Source: Bacteroidia bacterium (lineage in GTDB: Bacteria > Bacteroidota > Bacteroidia > Bacteroidales > VadinHA17). From it: 49,394 nucleotides of DNA. Positions within the stretch are counted from its first letter, which is position 1. Each line of letters opens with the position of its first letter. Under the pieces are notes generated by a model. The model saw nothing but the letters and a program-made list of their open reading frames with translations, searched no databases and was not told where the DNA came from. Made by a program: the position numbers and the translations under genes. The stretch spans positions 1 to 49,394 of the forward strand of contig JAPLDY010000070.1 of the NCBI GenBank assembly GCA_026391595.1, in the 5' to 3' direction. This document shows, in pieces, positions 7,490-16,924 of this stretch.

Positions 7490-9007
7490 ATGAAAACGAA
7501 CCTCTTCAAACAATTAAGCATGTCGAGCCTGCTGGCAATGATCCTGTCATTGACTCTGACTGCACAGAAGGGAAAACTCCCTATTGCTGAAGGACCCTAT
7601 AAGCCTTCAGATGATTCATTTATTCAGTACCAGTATCCCGATTGGTTCCGCGATGCAAAACTTGGATTCTGGGCACACTGGGGCCCACAGGCTGTGCCGC
7701 GCCAGGGAGACTGGTATGCAAAGCGAATGTACCAGGAGGGCGGTGATGCCTATAAGTATCACCTGGAACATTATGGACACCCCTCCGTTTTCGGATATAA
7801 GGATATCATACCTCTCTGGAAGGCAGAGAAATGGGATCCGGATAAACTGATGGAACTTTATAAAAAAACCGGAGCAAAGTATTTTGTAAGCATGGGTACA
7901 CACCATGATAATTTTTTCCTTTGGGACTCTAAGATACATAAGTGGAATGCCGTAAATATGGGCCCAAAAAAGGATGTTGTCGGCTTATGGCAGGAGGCAG
8001 CAAAAAAACAGGGAATGAAGTTTGGCGTTTCAGAACATCTCGGAGCCAGCTACACCTGGTTCCAGACTGCTCATCTGGCTGACAAGCAGGGTCCGAAGGC
8101 AGGTGTGCCCTATGACGGCGCTGATCCGAAATACAACGATCTGTATCATGCCCCTGCAACTACTGATGATAAGGGATGGCTTACAAACAACCTTGTCTTT
8201 CAGATCGAATGGTTCAGCAGCATAAAAGAGCTGATAGATAATTATCACCCTGATCTTCTCTATTCAGACAGCCAGATGCCTTTTGAAGATGTCGGACGCA
8301 GTCTTATCGCACACTACTATAATCAGGATATAACAAAGAACAACGGAACCCCTGGCGTGGTTTACACGTGCAAGCAGCAATCAGGAGGGAAATGGGTGCA
8401 GGATGTCGAGCGCGGCGTTCTTGACACTGTAAGCCCATACCCCTGGCAAACAGACACTTCTATCGGCGACTGGTATTACCGCACCGGGCAGAAATACAAA
8501 ACTGCAAATGAGGTTATACAGATGCTGGTTGATATCGTAAGCAAGAACGGAAACCTTCTGATAAATGTAGTTCAGACACCCGAGGGTGATCTTGAACCTG
8601 ATATGCTCCAGATACTTGACGGGATAGGAGTGTGGACCGCTGCAAACGGTGAAGGTATTTATGGCACCCGCCCCTGGAAGACCTATGGCGAAAAATCACC
8701 GGAGGCAAGGGCAGTCAAGCCAGGGAGATTCAACGAAAACTATAAATTCAATTCAAAGGATATTCGTTTTACAACAAAAGATGGAATACTCTATGCTTTT
8801 TGCCTGGGGACTCCTTCCGGAGATATCCTGATTAAATCGCTTGCCAAAAGTTCAAAATTCACCTCATCTCCGGTGGGCTCTGTTAGAATGCTAGGAAGCA
8901 ATCTGAAGCTAAAATGGTCGCAGACAGAATCCGGAATGGTGATTAAAAAACCGTCTGCACTTCCCGCATGGCAGGTTATAGGATTTAAAATCGAGTTTAA
9001 GAAATAA
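7490..9007 (+). CDS. Secreted GH29 alpha-L-fucosidase family enzyme
   Basis: A 505-residue exported GH29 enzyme with a signal peptide (cleavage near LTAQ). The N-terminal barrel carries hallmark fucosidase stretches: WFRDAKLGFWAHWGPQ, GAKYFVSMGTHHDNFFLWDS and KFGVSEHLGASYTW. The nucleophile aspartate is predicted as D260 in LLYSDSQMP. The C-terminal part is a beta-sandwich. GH29 enzymes release terminal alpha-L-fucose; some act on alpha-L-galactose, which has the same ring configuration plus a 6-hydroxyl. In this cluster the target may be a pectin or xyloglucan side chain. It lies 49 bases after the kinase fusion in a very AT-rich spacer, and 54 bases before the GH2 gene, in an apparent operon. 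The family call is strong, the sugar specificity is not decided. Confidence 0.92.
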   Translation: MKTNLFKQLSMSSLLAMILSLTLTAQKGKLPIAEGPYKPSDDSFIQYQYPDWFRDAKLGFWAHWGPQAVPRQGDWYAKRMYQEGGDAYKYHLEHYGHPSVFGYKDIIPLWKAEKWDPDKLMELYKKTGAKYFVSMGTHHDNFFLWDSKIHKWNAVNMGPKKDVVGLWQEAAKKQGMKFGVSEHLGASYTWFQTAHLADKQGPKAGVPYDGADPKYNDLYHAPATTDDKGWLTNNLVFQIEWFSSIKELIDNYHPDLLYSDSQMPFEDVGRSLIAHYYNQDITKNNGTPGVVYTCKQQSGGKWVQDVERGVLDTVSPYPWQTDTSIGDWYYRTGQKYKTANEVIQMLVDIVSKNGNLLINVVQTPEGDLEPDMLQILDGIGVWTAANGEGIYGTRPWKTYGEKSPEARAVKPGRFNENYKFNSKDIRFTTKDGILYAFCLGTPSGDILIKSLAKSSKFTSSPVGSVRMLGSNLKLKWSQTESGMVIKKPSALPAWQVIGFKIEFKK

Positions 9008-9061
9008 TAACAGAATCAGGTCCAGGGCTTAATGAGTGCAAGGTTATTCTAAAAAAAAGCT

Positions 9062-11557
9062 ATGAAAAGGTACGCTATCCTTCTCAGTCTTATACTGATC
9101 CACATTTCTAATTCTAATGTCTGGTCGTCAGTACCGGAACCCCGCCAGCATTTGCTGATTGACAGAGATTGGAAGTTCATCAATTCAGATGTTGCCGGTG
9201 CTGAAAAGCAGAACTTTGATGACGCGAAATGGAAGACACTTAATCTTCCTCACGACTGGAGCATCGAAGGCGAGTTTAAGGAAGATGCAATTACGAAAGG
9301 CCCTGGCGGTTATCTTCCGGCAGGCATAGGGTGGTACCGTAAACATTTAACTATATCCTCAATATCAAAAGATCAGCAATTCTGGATTGAATTCGATGGT
9401 GTTTATATGAACAGCGATGTCTGGATAAACGGACAGCATCTGGGTAAACATCCTTATGGCTATACAGGTTTTTATTATGACCTTACTCCTTATATTAAGA
9501 GAGGGGAGAACATATTGGCTGTAAGGGTCGATAATTCCCTTCAGCCCAACAGCCGGTGGTATTCAGGTTCCGGAATATACCGCCACGTGTGGCTGAATAT
9601 AGCCGGACCTGTGCATATTGCCCAATGGGGAACTTACATTACAACTCCACAAACTGAATCGATCTCTGCAAATGTTGAAGTTCGCACTTCAATTGAAAAC
9701 AGTCTGAAGGTCAGTAAGAAAGCTGTTTTAAGATCGGTCTTAAGAAACAGCTCAGGTAAGGAGGTTGCGGTTACAGAGACACCTCTGACTATTGCTCCAT
9801 CCGGCAAAACCGAGGTTGAACAATCCATCAAAGTTGATTCACCTGAATTATGGTCTACTGAAACACCATCTTTATATACATTGCATTCAGTTCTGCTGGA
9901 GGGAACAAGATCTATTGACAACTACATTTCGACCTTTGGTATTCGCAAGATAGATTTTGATACGGATAAAGGATTTTTCCTTAACGGGAACCATGTTAAG
10001 ATGAATGGAGTGTGTCTCCATCACGATGCAGGTTGCCTGGGCGCGGCAGTGCCCGAACAGGCGTGGGTAAGGAGGTTACAGCTATTAAAAGATATGGGGT
10101 GTAATGCCATCCGGACGTCACATAATCCGCCGGCTCCCGAATTTCTTGACCTTTGTGATAAGATGGGATTCCTGGTTATGGATGAAGCTTTCGATGAATG
10201 GGTTGAGGCGAAAGGTCAGATACAATATGGATACCATAAATATTTTGCAGAATGTTCACAGTCTGATCTGGTTTCCATGATCCACAGGGACAGGAATCAT
10301 CCTTCAGTTGTGATATGGAGCGCCGGTAATGAAGTGCCTGATCAGGTAGTTGAGAACGGCAGTGAAGTGCTCCTGAAATTAATTGAAACGTTTCACAGGG
10401 AAGATCCGACTCGTCCAGTTACTCAGGCAAATGACAGGATCGCTGCCGGTGACGGTCCGGCAAAACTTCCTTTTCTTGAAATGCTGGATATTGTCGGTTA
10501 TAATTATGTTGACCGCTGGTTTGAACGGAGGGAGTTATATTACAGCATTGACCGGCATGATCATCCGGAATGGAAAATGATAGGAACGGAAAATGTTTCA
10601 GTAGGTGGTCTTCGCGGACAATATTCTGTTGGGACTGACCAGTCAGACAGAAGACCCGGCCGTTCAAGAGATTACAGACTGGGGATGATCCAGGCTGAGC
10701 AGCTATGGAAATTTACTTCAGTGAATGATTATGTAATTGGTGATTTTATGTGGACGGGAATAGATTATCTTGGTGAAGCCGGCTGGCCGAATAAGAATTC
10801 AAGTTCCGGTGTAATAGATCTTTGCGGCTTTCCAAAAGACGGCTATTATTTTTATCAGAGCCAATGGACAAAAAAACCAATGGTTCACCTTCTGCCTCAT
10901 TGGAACTGGTCGGGCAATGAAGGGAAAGTTATTCCTGTAATTGCATATACAAATTGCGACACTGTAGAACTTTTCCTTAATGGAAAGTCATTTGGTAAAA
11001 AATCCTATGTATTTCCTCAGCAGGGTCATTCGAAATCCTGGAATGGATATGCGAGTCCATATATTCCACCCACGACTTCTGATCTGCATCTTTCATGGGA
11101 TGTTCCGTATGATCCTGGTACCCTTAAAGCGATTGGCCGGAAAAATGGTAAAATCATCGTAGAAGAGGTGCGGACAACTTCATCTCCTGAAGCAATCCGA
11201 TTGACAACTGACAGAGATAGAATAAATGCTGATATGCAGGATATTGTAAATGTAAAAGTTGAAATAATCGACAAGGATGGACTGGTCGTTCCAAATGCAA
11301 ATAATTCTGTAGAATTTAAGGTCGAAGGCGAAGGGATCCTGATAGGGAGCGATAATGGTAATCCACAGGATAAAACGCCGATGAAAAGCAGGCAGCGAAA
11401 TGCATTTAACGGACTGGCACTAGCCGTGATCCAGGCTACTGCAAAAAGCGGGAATATCCGTATAACTGCTCTCTCTCCTGATCTCAAAGAAGCTGTTATT
11501 CAGGTTGTTTCGTATAAACCTGACAAAAGTGTAGATGCTGTCGCCGGTATTCGATAG
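9062..11557 (+). CDS. Secreted GH2 beta-galactosidase-type enzyme
   Basis: An 831-residue exported GH2 protein with an N-terminal signal peptide (cleavage near VWSS). Domain order: sugar-binding jelly roll (about 30-200, with LPHDWSIEGEF), an immunoglobulin-like domain (about 205-305), the TIM barrel (about 310-600), then C-terminal beta domains including a DUF4982-like segment and an invasin-like Ig fold. The acid/base glutamate is E424 in VIWSAGNE and the nucleophile E510 in MIGTEN. NAIRTSHNPPAPEFLDLCD is a typical GH2 stretch. The likely activity is beta-galactosidase, but beta-glucuronidase or another GH2 activity is possible. It is the last hydrolase before the LacI-type regulator, and its substrate should be a side chain of the polysaccharide attacked by its neighbours. 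Confidence 0.9.
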   Translation: MKRYAILLSLILIHISNSNVWSSVPEPRQHLLIDRDWKFINSDVAGAEKQNFDDAKWKTLNLPHDWSIEGEFKEDAITKGPGGYLPAGIGWYRKHLTISSISKDQQFWIEFDGVYMNSDVWINGQHLGKHPYGYTGFYYDLTPYIKRGENILAVRVDNSLQPNSRWYSGSGIYRHVWLNIAGPVHIAQWGTYITTPQTESISANVEVRTSIENSLKVSKKAVLRSVLRNSSGKEVAVTETPLTIAPSGKTEVEQSIKVDSPELWSTETPSLYTLHSVLLEGTRSIDNYISTFGIRKIDFDTDKGFFLNGNHVKMNGVCLHHDAGCLGAAVPEQAWVRRLQLLKDMGCNAIRTSHNPPAPEFLDLCDKMGFLVMDEAFDEWVEAKGQIQYGYHKYFAECSQSDLVSMIHRDRNHPSVVIWSAGNEVPDQVVENGSEVLLKLIETFHREDPTRPVTQANDRIAAGDGPAKLPFLEMLDIVGYNYVDRWFERRELYYSIDRHDHPEWKMIGTENVSVGGLRGQYSVGTDQSDRRPGRSRDYRLGMIQAEQLWKFTSVNDYVIGDFMWTGIDYLGEAGWPNKNSSSGVIDLCGFPKDGYYFYQSQWTKKPMVHLLPHWNWSGNEGKVIPVIAYTNCDTVELFLNGKSFGKKSYVFPQQGHSKSWNGYASPYIPPTTSDLHLSWDVPYDPGTLKAIGRKNGKIIVEEVRTTSSPEAIRLTTDRDRINADMQDIVNVKVEIIDKDGLVVPNANNSVEFKVEGEGILIGSDNGNPQDKTPMKSRQRNAFNGLALAVIQATAKSGNIRITALSPDLKEAVIQVVSYKPDKSVDAVAGIR

Positions 11558-11675
11558 TTGCTTATGCCTGCTTTACAACAGACAATGGCCGGATTGAAAA
11601 TAGATTGATGGAAATATGAAGAGTAATTGCACGGAATAACACGCAACTCTATAAGATATATTTATTCCTTAAAAA

Positions 11676-12695
11676 GTGGTTAACATCAGACAATCTGATA
11701 TTGCAAAAAAGCTTAATGTTTCAAGGGTCACGGTTTCAAAGGGATTACGTGATCATCCCGACATTTCCCCGGCAATGAAGAAGAAAATTATTGAAACAGC
11801 CCGGAAGATGGGATATGTTCCAAACCTGATTGCCCGCCAGCTCAATTCACGAAGGACTTTTACCATCGGAATTGTTGTTCCTGACCTGGAGAACAGTTTC
11901 TTCTCCTTTGTTGTAGATACAATGATCGATTATGCCACTGAGCATAATTACCATGTAATCCTTACGGTCTCCCGTGAGAAAGAAAATATAGAGAAACAGA
12001 ATATCGAAAACCTAATCGGAATGAGGGTAGATGGGCTGCTTGTATGTCTTTCACAGGAAACAACAGACAAACAGATATTTACAACGGCAGGGAAAATGAA
12101 AATCCCGCTTGTGTTTTTTGACAGGGCTTTTGAAAACATGAAATTCTCCAGAGTGGTATTTAACGATAAACAGGGAGCTGCAATCTCGCTGAACAGGATC
12201 ATACAGGAGGGATATACCAGAATAGCCAGCTTCTCAGGATTTTCAGCAACAAATATCGGTAAGGCGCGGACTGAAGGATTTATTGAAACCCTTTCAAAAA
12301 ATAAAATTCCGGTCAGAAAAGAATGGATCATTGAGGGTGGCTTTGAGGTGAACGACGGATACGAGTCATTTAAAAAACTAAATAGTTCTGGGAATCTGCC
12401 TGAGGTCATCTTTACAGTAAATGACAGGGTAGCCCTTGGCGCCTATAAAGCTGTAAAGGAGGCCGGGCTTAAAATCCCGGAAGATATTGGTATATTCGGA
12501 TATGGCTTCAATGAAATCACTGACTTTTTTAATCCTCAGCTTACGGTAATTAATCAGGATCCAAGGAAACTGGGACTCGAAGCTGTCAGGCTTCTTGTTA
12601 ATGAAATAGAGAAAAAAACAAAAAAAGGTTTGACAAAAATAAATATCGAAGAAGAGTTTATATGGCGAAAATCAGTTAAACGAAAAAAAATATAG
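11676..12695 (+). CDS. LacI-family transcriptional regulator
   Basis: A 339-residue DNA-binding regulator. The N-terminal helix-turn-helix (residues 4-23, SDIAKKLNVSRVTVSKGL) is followed by the hinge helix region (NLIARQLNSRRT) and a periplasmic-binding-protein-like effector domain that begins at FTIGIVVPDLENSFF. Such proteins bind a sugar or sugar phosphate and control nearby catabolic genes. The start is a GTG; no in-frame ATG lies at the right distance before the HTH and the reading matches family N-termini directly. It follows the GH2 gene after 118 bases and precedes the SGNH gene by four bases, so it is probably co-transcribed with the latter. It is the natural candidate regulator of the upstream glycoside-hydrolase cluster, although no operator could be identified with confidence. 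Confidence 0.93.
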   Translation: MVNIRQSDIAKKLNVSRVTVSKGLRDHPDISPAMKKKIIETARKMGYVPNLIARQLNSRRTFTIGIVVPDLENSFFSFVVDTMIDYATEHNYHVILTVSREKENIEKQNIENLIGMRVDGLLVCLSQETTDKQIFTTAGKMKIPLVFFDRAFENMKFSRVVFNDKQGAAISLNRIIQEGYTRIASFSGFSATNIGKARTEGFIETLSKNKIPVRKEWIIEGGFEVNDGYESFKKLNSSGNLPEVIFTVNDRVALGAYKAVKEAGLKIPEDIGIFGYGFNEITDFFNPQLTVINQDPRKLGLEAVRLLVNEIEKKTKKGLTKINIEEEFIWRKSVKRKKI

Positions 12696-12699
12696 ACAC

Positions 12700-13470
12700 A
12701 TGGAAAAACAGTACAATTCACGCCGGAGCTTTCTTAAAAAAGCTGCCCTGGGCACTCTTGCCGCAATAAGCATTCCTGAAATAATTTCTGCTTCTGTTCC
12801 GAAAAAGAGCAAGAAGAAAATTGAGCTCCTGAAAGACCAGACCATACTTTTCCAGGGCGACTCAATTACCGACGCCGGCAGGAGCAGGGATGAAACAGGA
12901 TTCAACAATCCGAAGGCCCTTGGAACAGGTTATGCCATGCTGACGGCCGTACAGCTTCTTGAAGAGTATGCCGAACTTAACCTGAAGGTATATAATAAAG
13001 GTATATCAGGAAATAAGGTCTATCAGCTTGCTGAACGATGGGATAAGGACTGTATTGACCTGAAGCCCGATGTGCTGAGTATCCTGATAGGAGTAAATGA
13101 TTTCTGGCATAAGCTGAATGGCAGTTACAACGGAACGATCGAAATTTACCGTAATGATTTTATTGCGCTCCTGGAAAGAACAAAGAAGGCTCTTCCAAAC
13201 GTGAAGCTGGTTATATGCGAACCATACGCAATCGCCGGTGTAAAAGCTGTCAACGAAAAATGGTTCCCCGATTTCTATGAATACCAGAAAGCTGCAAGGG
13301 AGATCGCTGATAAATTCGGTGTAATATTTGTTCCTTTCCAGTCGGTTTATGATGAAGCAATCAAAAGGGCTGCTGCATCCTACTGGACAGCTGATGGCGT
13401 TCATGCAGCTCTGCCGGGTGCACAGCTTATGGCGGAAGCCTGGCTTGAAACAATTAAGAATTTTGATTGA
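12700..13470 (+). CDS. SGNH/GDSL hydrolase with Tat-type signal, likely carbohydrate acetylesterase
   Basis: A 256-residue exported esterase. The N-terminus SRRSFLKKAALGTLAAIS is a twin-arginine (Tat) signal. Block I of the SGNH family is GDSITD (S55), block III is IGVNDFWH, and block V is DGVH (D232, H235), so the catalytic set is complete. Members close to this pattern include rhamnogalacturonan acetylesterases and other carbohydrate esterases that remove acetyl groups from pectin or xylan. The gene starts four bases after the LacI-type regulator and ends the + strand cluster; the following histidine kinase gene is convergent. Deacetylation of the polysaccharide whose backbone is cut by the upstream GH28 protein is a reasonable inference, not shown by the sequence. 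Confidence 0.88.
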   Translation: MEKQYNSRRSFLKKAALGTLAAISIPEIISASVPKKSKKKIELLKDQTILFQGDSITDAGRSRDETGFNNPKALGTGYAMLTAVQLLEEYAELNLKVYNKGISGNKVYQLAERWDKDCIDLKPDVLSILIGVNDFWHKLNGSYNGTIEIYRNDFIALLERTKKALPNVKLVICEPYAIAGVKAVNEKWFPDFYEYQKAAREIADKFGVIFVPFQSVYDEAIKRAAASYWTADGVHAALPGAQLMAEAWLETIKNFD

Positions 13471-13522
13471 CATTTATTATAGATGTCAGGCTAACGCATT
13501 GATTCTTAACGTTTAAGCAAAT

Positions 13523-13543
13523 AGAACCTTTTTCTGGCTCTTA
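13523..13543 (-). terminator. Weak hairpin at the end of the sensor kinase gene
   Basis: Read on the - strand, the stop codon of the histidine kinase runs into a six-pair stem (AGAGCC with GGTTCT, one G-U pair) around an A-rich loop, followed by a modest T-containing stretch. It lies at the convergent junction with the SGNH gene. It could help end transcription, but the stem is short and the T-tract is poor. Confidence 0.25.
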
Positions 13544-16500
13544 GAGATGTTTATTGAAGGGTATGGTGAAGAAGAATGAACTTCCATCTCCGGGGTTACT
13601 CTTAACCCAGATTGCCCCATTGTTCTTTTCGATAAATTCCTTGCAGATTATCAGGCCTAATCCTGTCCCTCCTTCGCCATTTGTCCCTTTATTACTGAAA
13701 TTTGAATCAATTCTGAAAAGTTTTCCCTGATCTTCAGGACTTATTCCGATTCCATTGTCGCGGATCTCTATCTGAAGGTCCTGATCCTTTTCCATGAGAG
13801 AAATCCATATCTTCCCATTTTCCGGGGTGAACTTAATAGCATTTGTAATCAGATTGCGGAGAACCATCTCAACCATGTTTTTGTCGGCATATCCATTTAT
13901 GCCTGATAGAAACTGTTTGTCAATGGTTATGTTTTTTTGAGCGAGATTTGGCTGGAGCAGATTTAAAGTATCTTCAATAATTGATGAAACATTTATTTCA
14001 ACCGGCTCAAAGGTCATTTTGTTTCTTTGGGTCCGTGACCAGTTCAGGAGGTTTTCTACAAGAGAGTAAAGCTGATGGGAAGAATCATGGATTGTCCTGG
14101 CATAAAACTTCTGATCATCGTTATTACTTTCTTTTAATTCTTCAAGCAGCATATCGGATATCGGCAAAAGGGATTGAAAAGGACTTCTCAGGTCATGTGC
14201 AATAATTGAAAAAAACTTATCTTTTGTAGAATTAAGCTGCTGCAGCTGATCTTTTTGATTATTGAGTATTTTAGACTGTTCTTCAATATATTTTTGCTTT
14301 TCAATAACCTGATCGAGACTCTCCTTCAGTTTATGGGTCCGGTCATTGACTTTTGTCTCGAGTTCAGCATTATATCGTTTCAATAATGAGATCCTGTAGA
14401 AATAATATCCGACAGCAGAGGCAGAAAGAACAAACATAATTATACCAGGGAACCACCATGTCTTCCAGAATGGAGGGACTACCCTGATTTTTAAAATGCG
14501 TGGTTCCGGATTCCATAATCCATCCCCATTGGCAGCTTCAACAATGAATGAATAATCCCCTCCGTTCAGATTGGAATAGGAAGCAAAGTTCCTTATTCCC
14601 GAAGAGTAATTCCAATCTTTTTCAAGAGGCATAAGCTTATATCTGAACAGATTACTTTTAGGATCGGAAAAGTGAAGGGCAGCAAATTCAATTGAAACCA
14701 GACTGTGCTTATAAGATAAGGTCAGCAAATTAGTTTCATTGATAGCCTTATCAAGAACCGTTTTATCCTTGATTTTCTCACCTATCCCAACTTCGTGGTT
14801 ATAAATTTTAAGTTGGGTGAAAGCTATTCTAGGCGGATATGGATTGCTTTTGATTGAATCAGGTGTGAAGATGTTAAATCCCTGAACACCACCGAAATAG
14901 AACTCGCCTGATTTATTTTTATATGATGCAAATTCTCTGAAATGTTCGCCCTGTAAGCCATCCTGGCTGCCAAATTTCAGGACTTTGAACGATCTTGGAT
15001 TCAATATTGCTCCTTTGCATTTTACCAGACCTGCGCCTGTGCTCACCCAGAGATTCTGACTGTTATCTTCAAGTACATCCAGTATGGCATTAGAGGGAAG
15101 TCCCTGATCTATTCCTGAATAAATCAGCGAATTGGTCTGTAAATCAACATAGTAGAGCCCTTTATTAGTACCTACCCACAAATTCTTTTTTGAGTCAACA
15201 TAAATGTCTTTTATTGTTGTTGAAAAGTACTCTGAATATGTTTTCACAAATTCATTTGTCTCCCTGTCAAAGCGATAAATGCCAGCTCCGGCGGTCCCTG
15301 CCCAGATATTGTTCTCATTGTCCTGGTACAAGGTTAAAACTTCAATGTTTAATTTATGGTGTATAAATTTCTGCGACCCCTTTTTAAGAAAATCAACACC
15401 TTTATCTGTTCCAATCCATAAATTCTCCTCACTGTCGAGAACGAGCGAACGGATTAAATTACTTGAGATGGAATTAGGCGAATTTTTTTCCGGGCTGTAA
15501 TGTGTAATCTGTCCGGATTTAATCTGGAAGTAATCTAGCCCGGAGTTGTAGTATCCAATCCAGAGATTCCCATCTGATTCCCTGGCAAGTGTCTTTACAT
15601 TCACGCCTGCAAGGGAATTCCTGTTTTGCGGTTCTGGTTTATATTGTCTGAATTTTCGGGTATACCTGTTAAAACAGAAAAGACCGCCTTCTTCAGTGCC
15701 GATCCAGATATTTTCATCATCACAATCGGTGAAACAATTGATCATTTTTGCAAAAAACATTGTCTCCTCATCAGAAAGATTGTACAGGTGAAATGGTTTG
15801 CGTCTGAAGTCAGTATAACCGACACCGAAAGAAAAGTTCCCCGTCCACATTACTTCATTCGGATCAATGAAAATATCATAAATCGAATTGCTTCTCGAGG
15901 TTGAAGGAAGCGGATCTATCTGTTTTATCAGAGTAAGGGTATCTGTCCCGGCTTTCTGAAAGAAGACGCCAAGACGGCAGCCAACCCAGATATTCCCATA
16001 TCTGTCATTAATTATTTTTCTGATACGGAAACTTAGATTATTCGTGCTATCAGGAAATATATGGACAAGGCTCGAATCGGCAGTATTGAATTTGAATATT
16101 CCATTATCCTGTGTTCCTGCCCAGAGTATATTATGCTCATCTTTATAAAGGCAATTAACCTGATTTTTCACTTCAGCCGATAATTTGAATTTTGGAATTG
16201 TCGAACAGGTTTTGCTATTAATGTCATAGACATAAAGCCCGTCATTTCTTGTTCCAAACCAAAGTTTCCCGCCATCATACAGAAGTGAGATAATTGTAAA
16301 TTCTTTTTCCGGTTTAAAAGGATATGATGTAAAAGAGTCATTTTCACTGTCATATGAGAAGAGCCCCTTTTCACAGCCTATCCAGATCATTCCGTCTTTT
16401 CCCTCCTCTATAGCAAAAACCCTTCCTGTCAGTTCTGTACCTCTTGAAGTATCGCATTGTTCAATTCTGTCAGATGTAAAATTATACCTGAACAATGAAT

Positions 16501-16840
16501 AGGTGCCAATAAACAGATTACCTCCTGAATCATTCTTAATTACGCTGACCTGAGATGTTCTTGCCTGATTGCCAATAAGATGATCCTGCGCGTAATACTT
16601 CATTTTCAGCCCATCGTACCGGCATAGGCCATCATTTGTTCCAAACCACATAAAACCATATTTATCCATCGTAACCGCATTTACCTTATTATTGGGTAAA
16701 CCGTCTTCAAGAGTGAGATAACGGAACAGCAGATTAGTGGGATCAACTCCCTGTGATGAGGCAGTTACATTGAAATAACATAGGATTAAAAGAAGGGGGG
16801 ATCTTTTAATCAGGAGGAAGGTGAAATTAGCCGGTTTCAA
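13541..16840 (-). CDS. Two-component propeller sensor histidine kinase (no receiver or AraC domain)
   Basis: A 1099-residue membrane sensor. After a signal peptide (residues about 1-30) come many repeats of the two-component propeller type (Reg_prop; NNLWVGT/ENIWIGT phrases) forming the extracytoplasmic sensor up to about residue 700. A Y_Y_Y domain follows (about 725-790), then one membrane span (about 797-817), a coiled coil, a HisKA domain with the phosphorylated histidine H882 in IIAHDLRSPF, and a HATPase domain with N, G1 and G2 boxes (RNLITNAIKFTP, IRDNGIGIS, GTGLGL). It ends at FTIPFNKHL, directly after the ATPase domain. Classical Bacteroides hybrid sensors continue with a receiver and an AraC-type HTH; these are absent and no response regulator lies in the window. 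It probably senses a glycan fragment in the periplasm and signals to a regulator elsewhere. Confidence 0.93.
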   Translation of the reverse strand: MKPANFTFLLIKRSPLLLILCYFNVTASSQGVDPTNLLFRYLTLEDGLPNNKVNAVTMDKYGFMWFGTNDGLCRYDGLKMKYYAQDHLIGNQARTSQVSVIKNDSGGNLFIGTYSLFRYNFTSDRIEQCDTSRGTELTGRVFAIEEGKDGMIWIGCEKGLFSYDSENDSFTSYPFKPEKEFTIISLLYDGGKLWFGTRNDGLYVYDINSKTCSTIPKFKLSAEVKNQVNCLYKDEHNILWAGTQDNGIFKFNTADSSLVHIFPDSTNNLSFRIRKIINDRYGNIWVGCRLGVFFQKAGTDTLTLIKQIDPLPSTSRSNSIYDIFIDPNEVMWTGNFSFGVGYTDFRRKPFHLYNLSDEETMFFAKMINCFTDCDDENIWIGTEEGGLFCFNRYTRKFRQYKPEPQNRNSLAGVNVKTLARESDGNLWIGYYNSGLDYFQIKSGQITHYSPEKNSPNSISSNLIRSLVLDSEENLWIGTDKGVDFLKKGSQKFIHHKLNIEVLTLYQDNENNIWAGTAGAGIYRFDRETNEFVKTYSEYFSTTIKDIYVDSKKNLWVGTNKGLYYVDLQTNSLIYSGIDQGLPSNAILDVLEDNSQNLWVSTGAGLVKCKGAILNPRSFKVLKFGSQDGLQGEHFREFASYKNKSGEFYFGGVQGFNIFTPDSIKSNPYPPRIAFTQLKIYNHEVGIGEKIKDKTVLDKAINETNLLTLSYKHSLVSIEFAALHFSDPKSNLFRYKLMPLEKDWNYSSGIRNFASYSNLNGGDYSFIVEAANGDGLWNPEPRILKIRVVPPFWKTWWFPGIIMFVLSASAVGYYFYRISLLKRYNAELETKVNDRTHKLKESLDQVIEKQKYIEEQSKILNNQKDQLQQLNSTKDKFFSIIAHDLRSPFQSLLPISDMLLEELKESNNDDQKFYARTIHDSSHQLYSLVENLLNWSRTQRNKMTFEPVEINVSSIIEDTLNLLQPNLAQKNITIDKQFLSGINGYADKNMVEMVLRNLITNAIKFTPENGKIWISLMEKDQDLQIEIRDNGIGISPEDQGKLFRIDSNFSNKGTNGEGGTGLGLIICKEFIEKNNGAIWVKSNPGDGSSFFFTIPFNKHL

Positions 16841-16859
16841 TCTTAGAAATTTCTTACCG

Positions 16860-16867
16860 CAAATATA
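16860..16867 (-). promoter_or_regulatory. Candidate -7 box for the sensor kinase gene
   Basis: On the - strand the octamer TATATTTG matches the Bacteroidota -7 consensus TAnnTTTG and lies 20 bases before the kinase start codon. The upstream -33 element is not clear (a TTTC about 18 bases further upstream is the best candidate). This would give a very short leader. The assignment is by consensus match only. Confidence 0.3.
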
Positions 16868-16924
16868 AAAATTAATTAAGCTTTAGAAATTCGAAAAGTG
16901 TATTTGCAGTTATCAATTCTGGAA

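Noticed and set aside
11026-11487. A 153-codon open frame on the - strand inside the GH2 gene
   Set aside because: It lies wholly within a clear GH2 coding region with catalytic motifs; its translation has no recognisable domain, and it is a shadow of the real gene.
11948-12409. A 153-codon open frame on the - strand inside the LacI-type regulator
   Set aside because: Antisense to a well supported gene, low-complexity Ser/Phe/Ile-rich translation, no start context.
13006-13473. A 155-codon open frame on the - strand inside the SGNH gene
   Set aside because: The + strand frame has full SGNH motifs; the antisense translation has no family character.
13541-16840. Full hybrid two-component system (HTCS)
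   Set aside because: Propeller and kinase domains are present, but no receiver or AraC-type HTH follows the ATPase domain.
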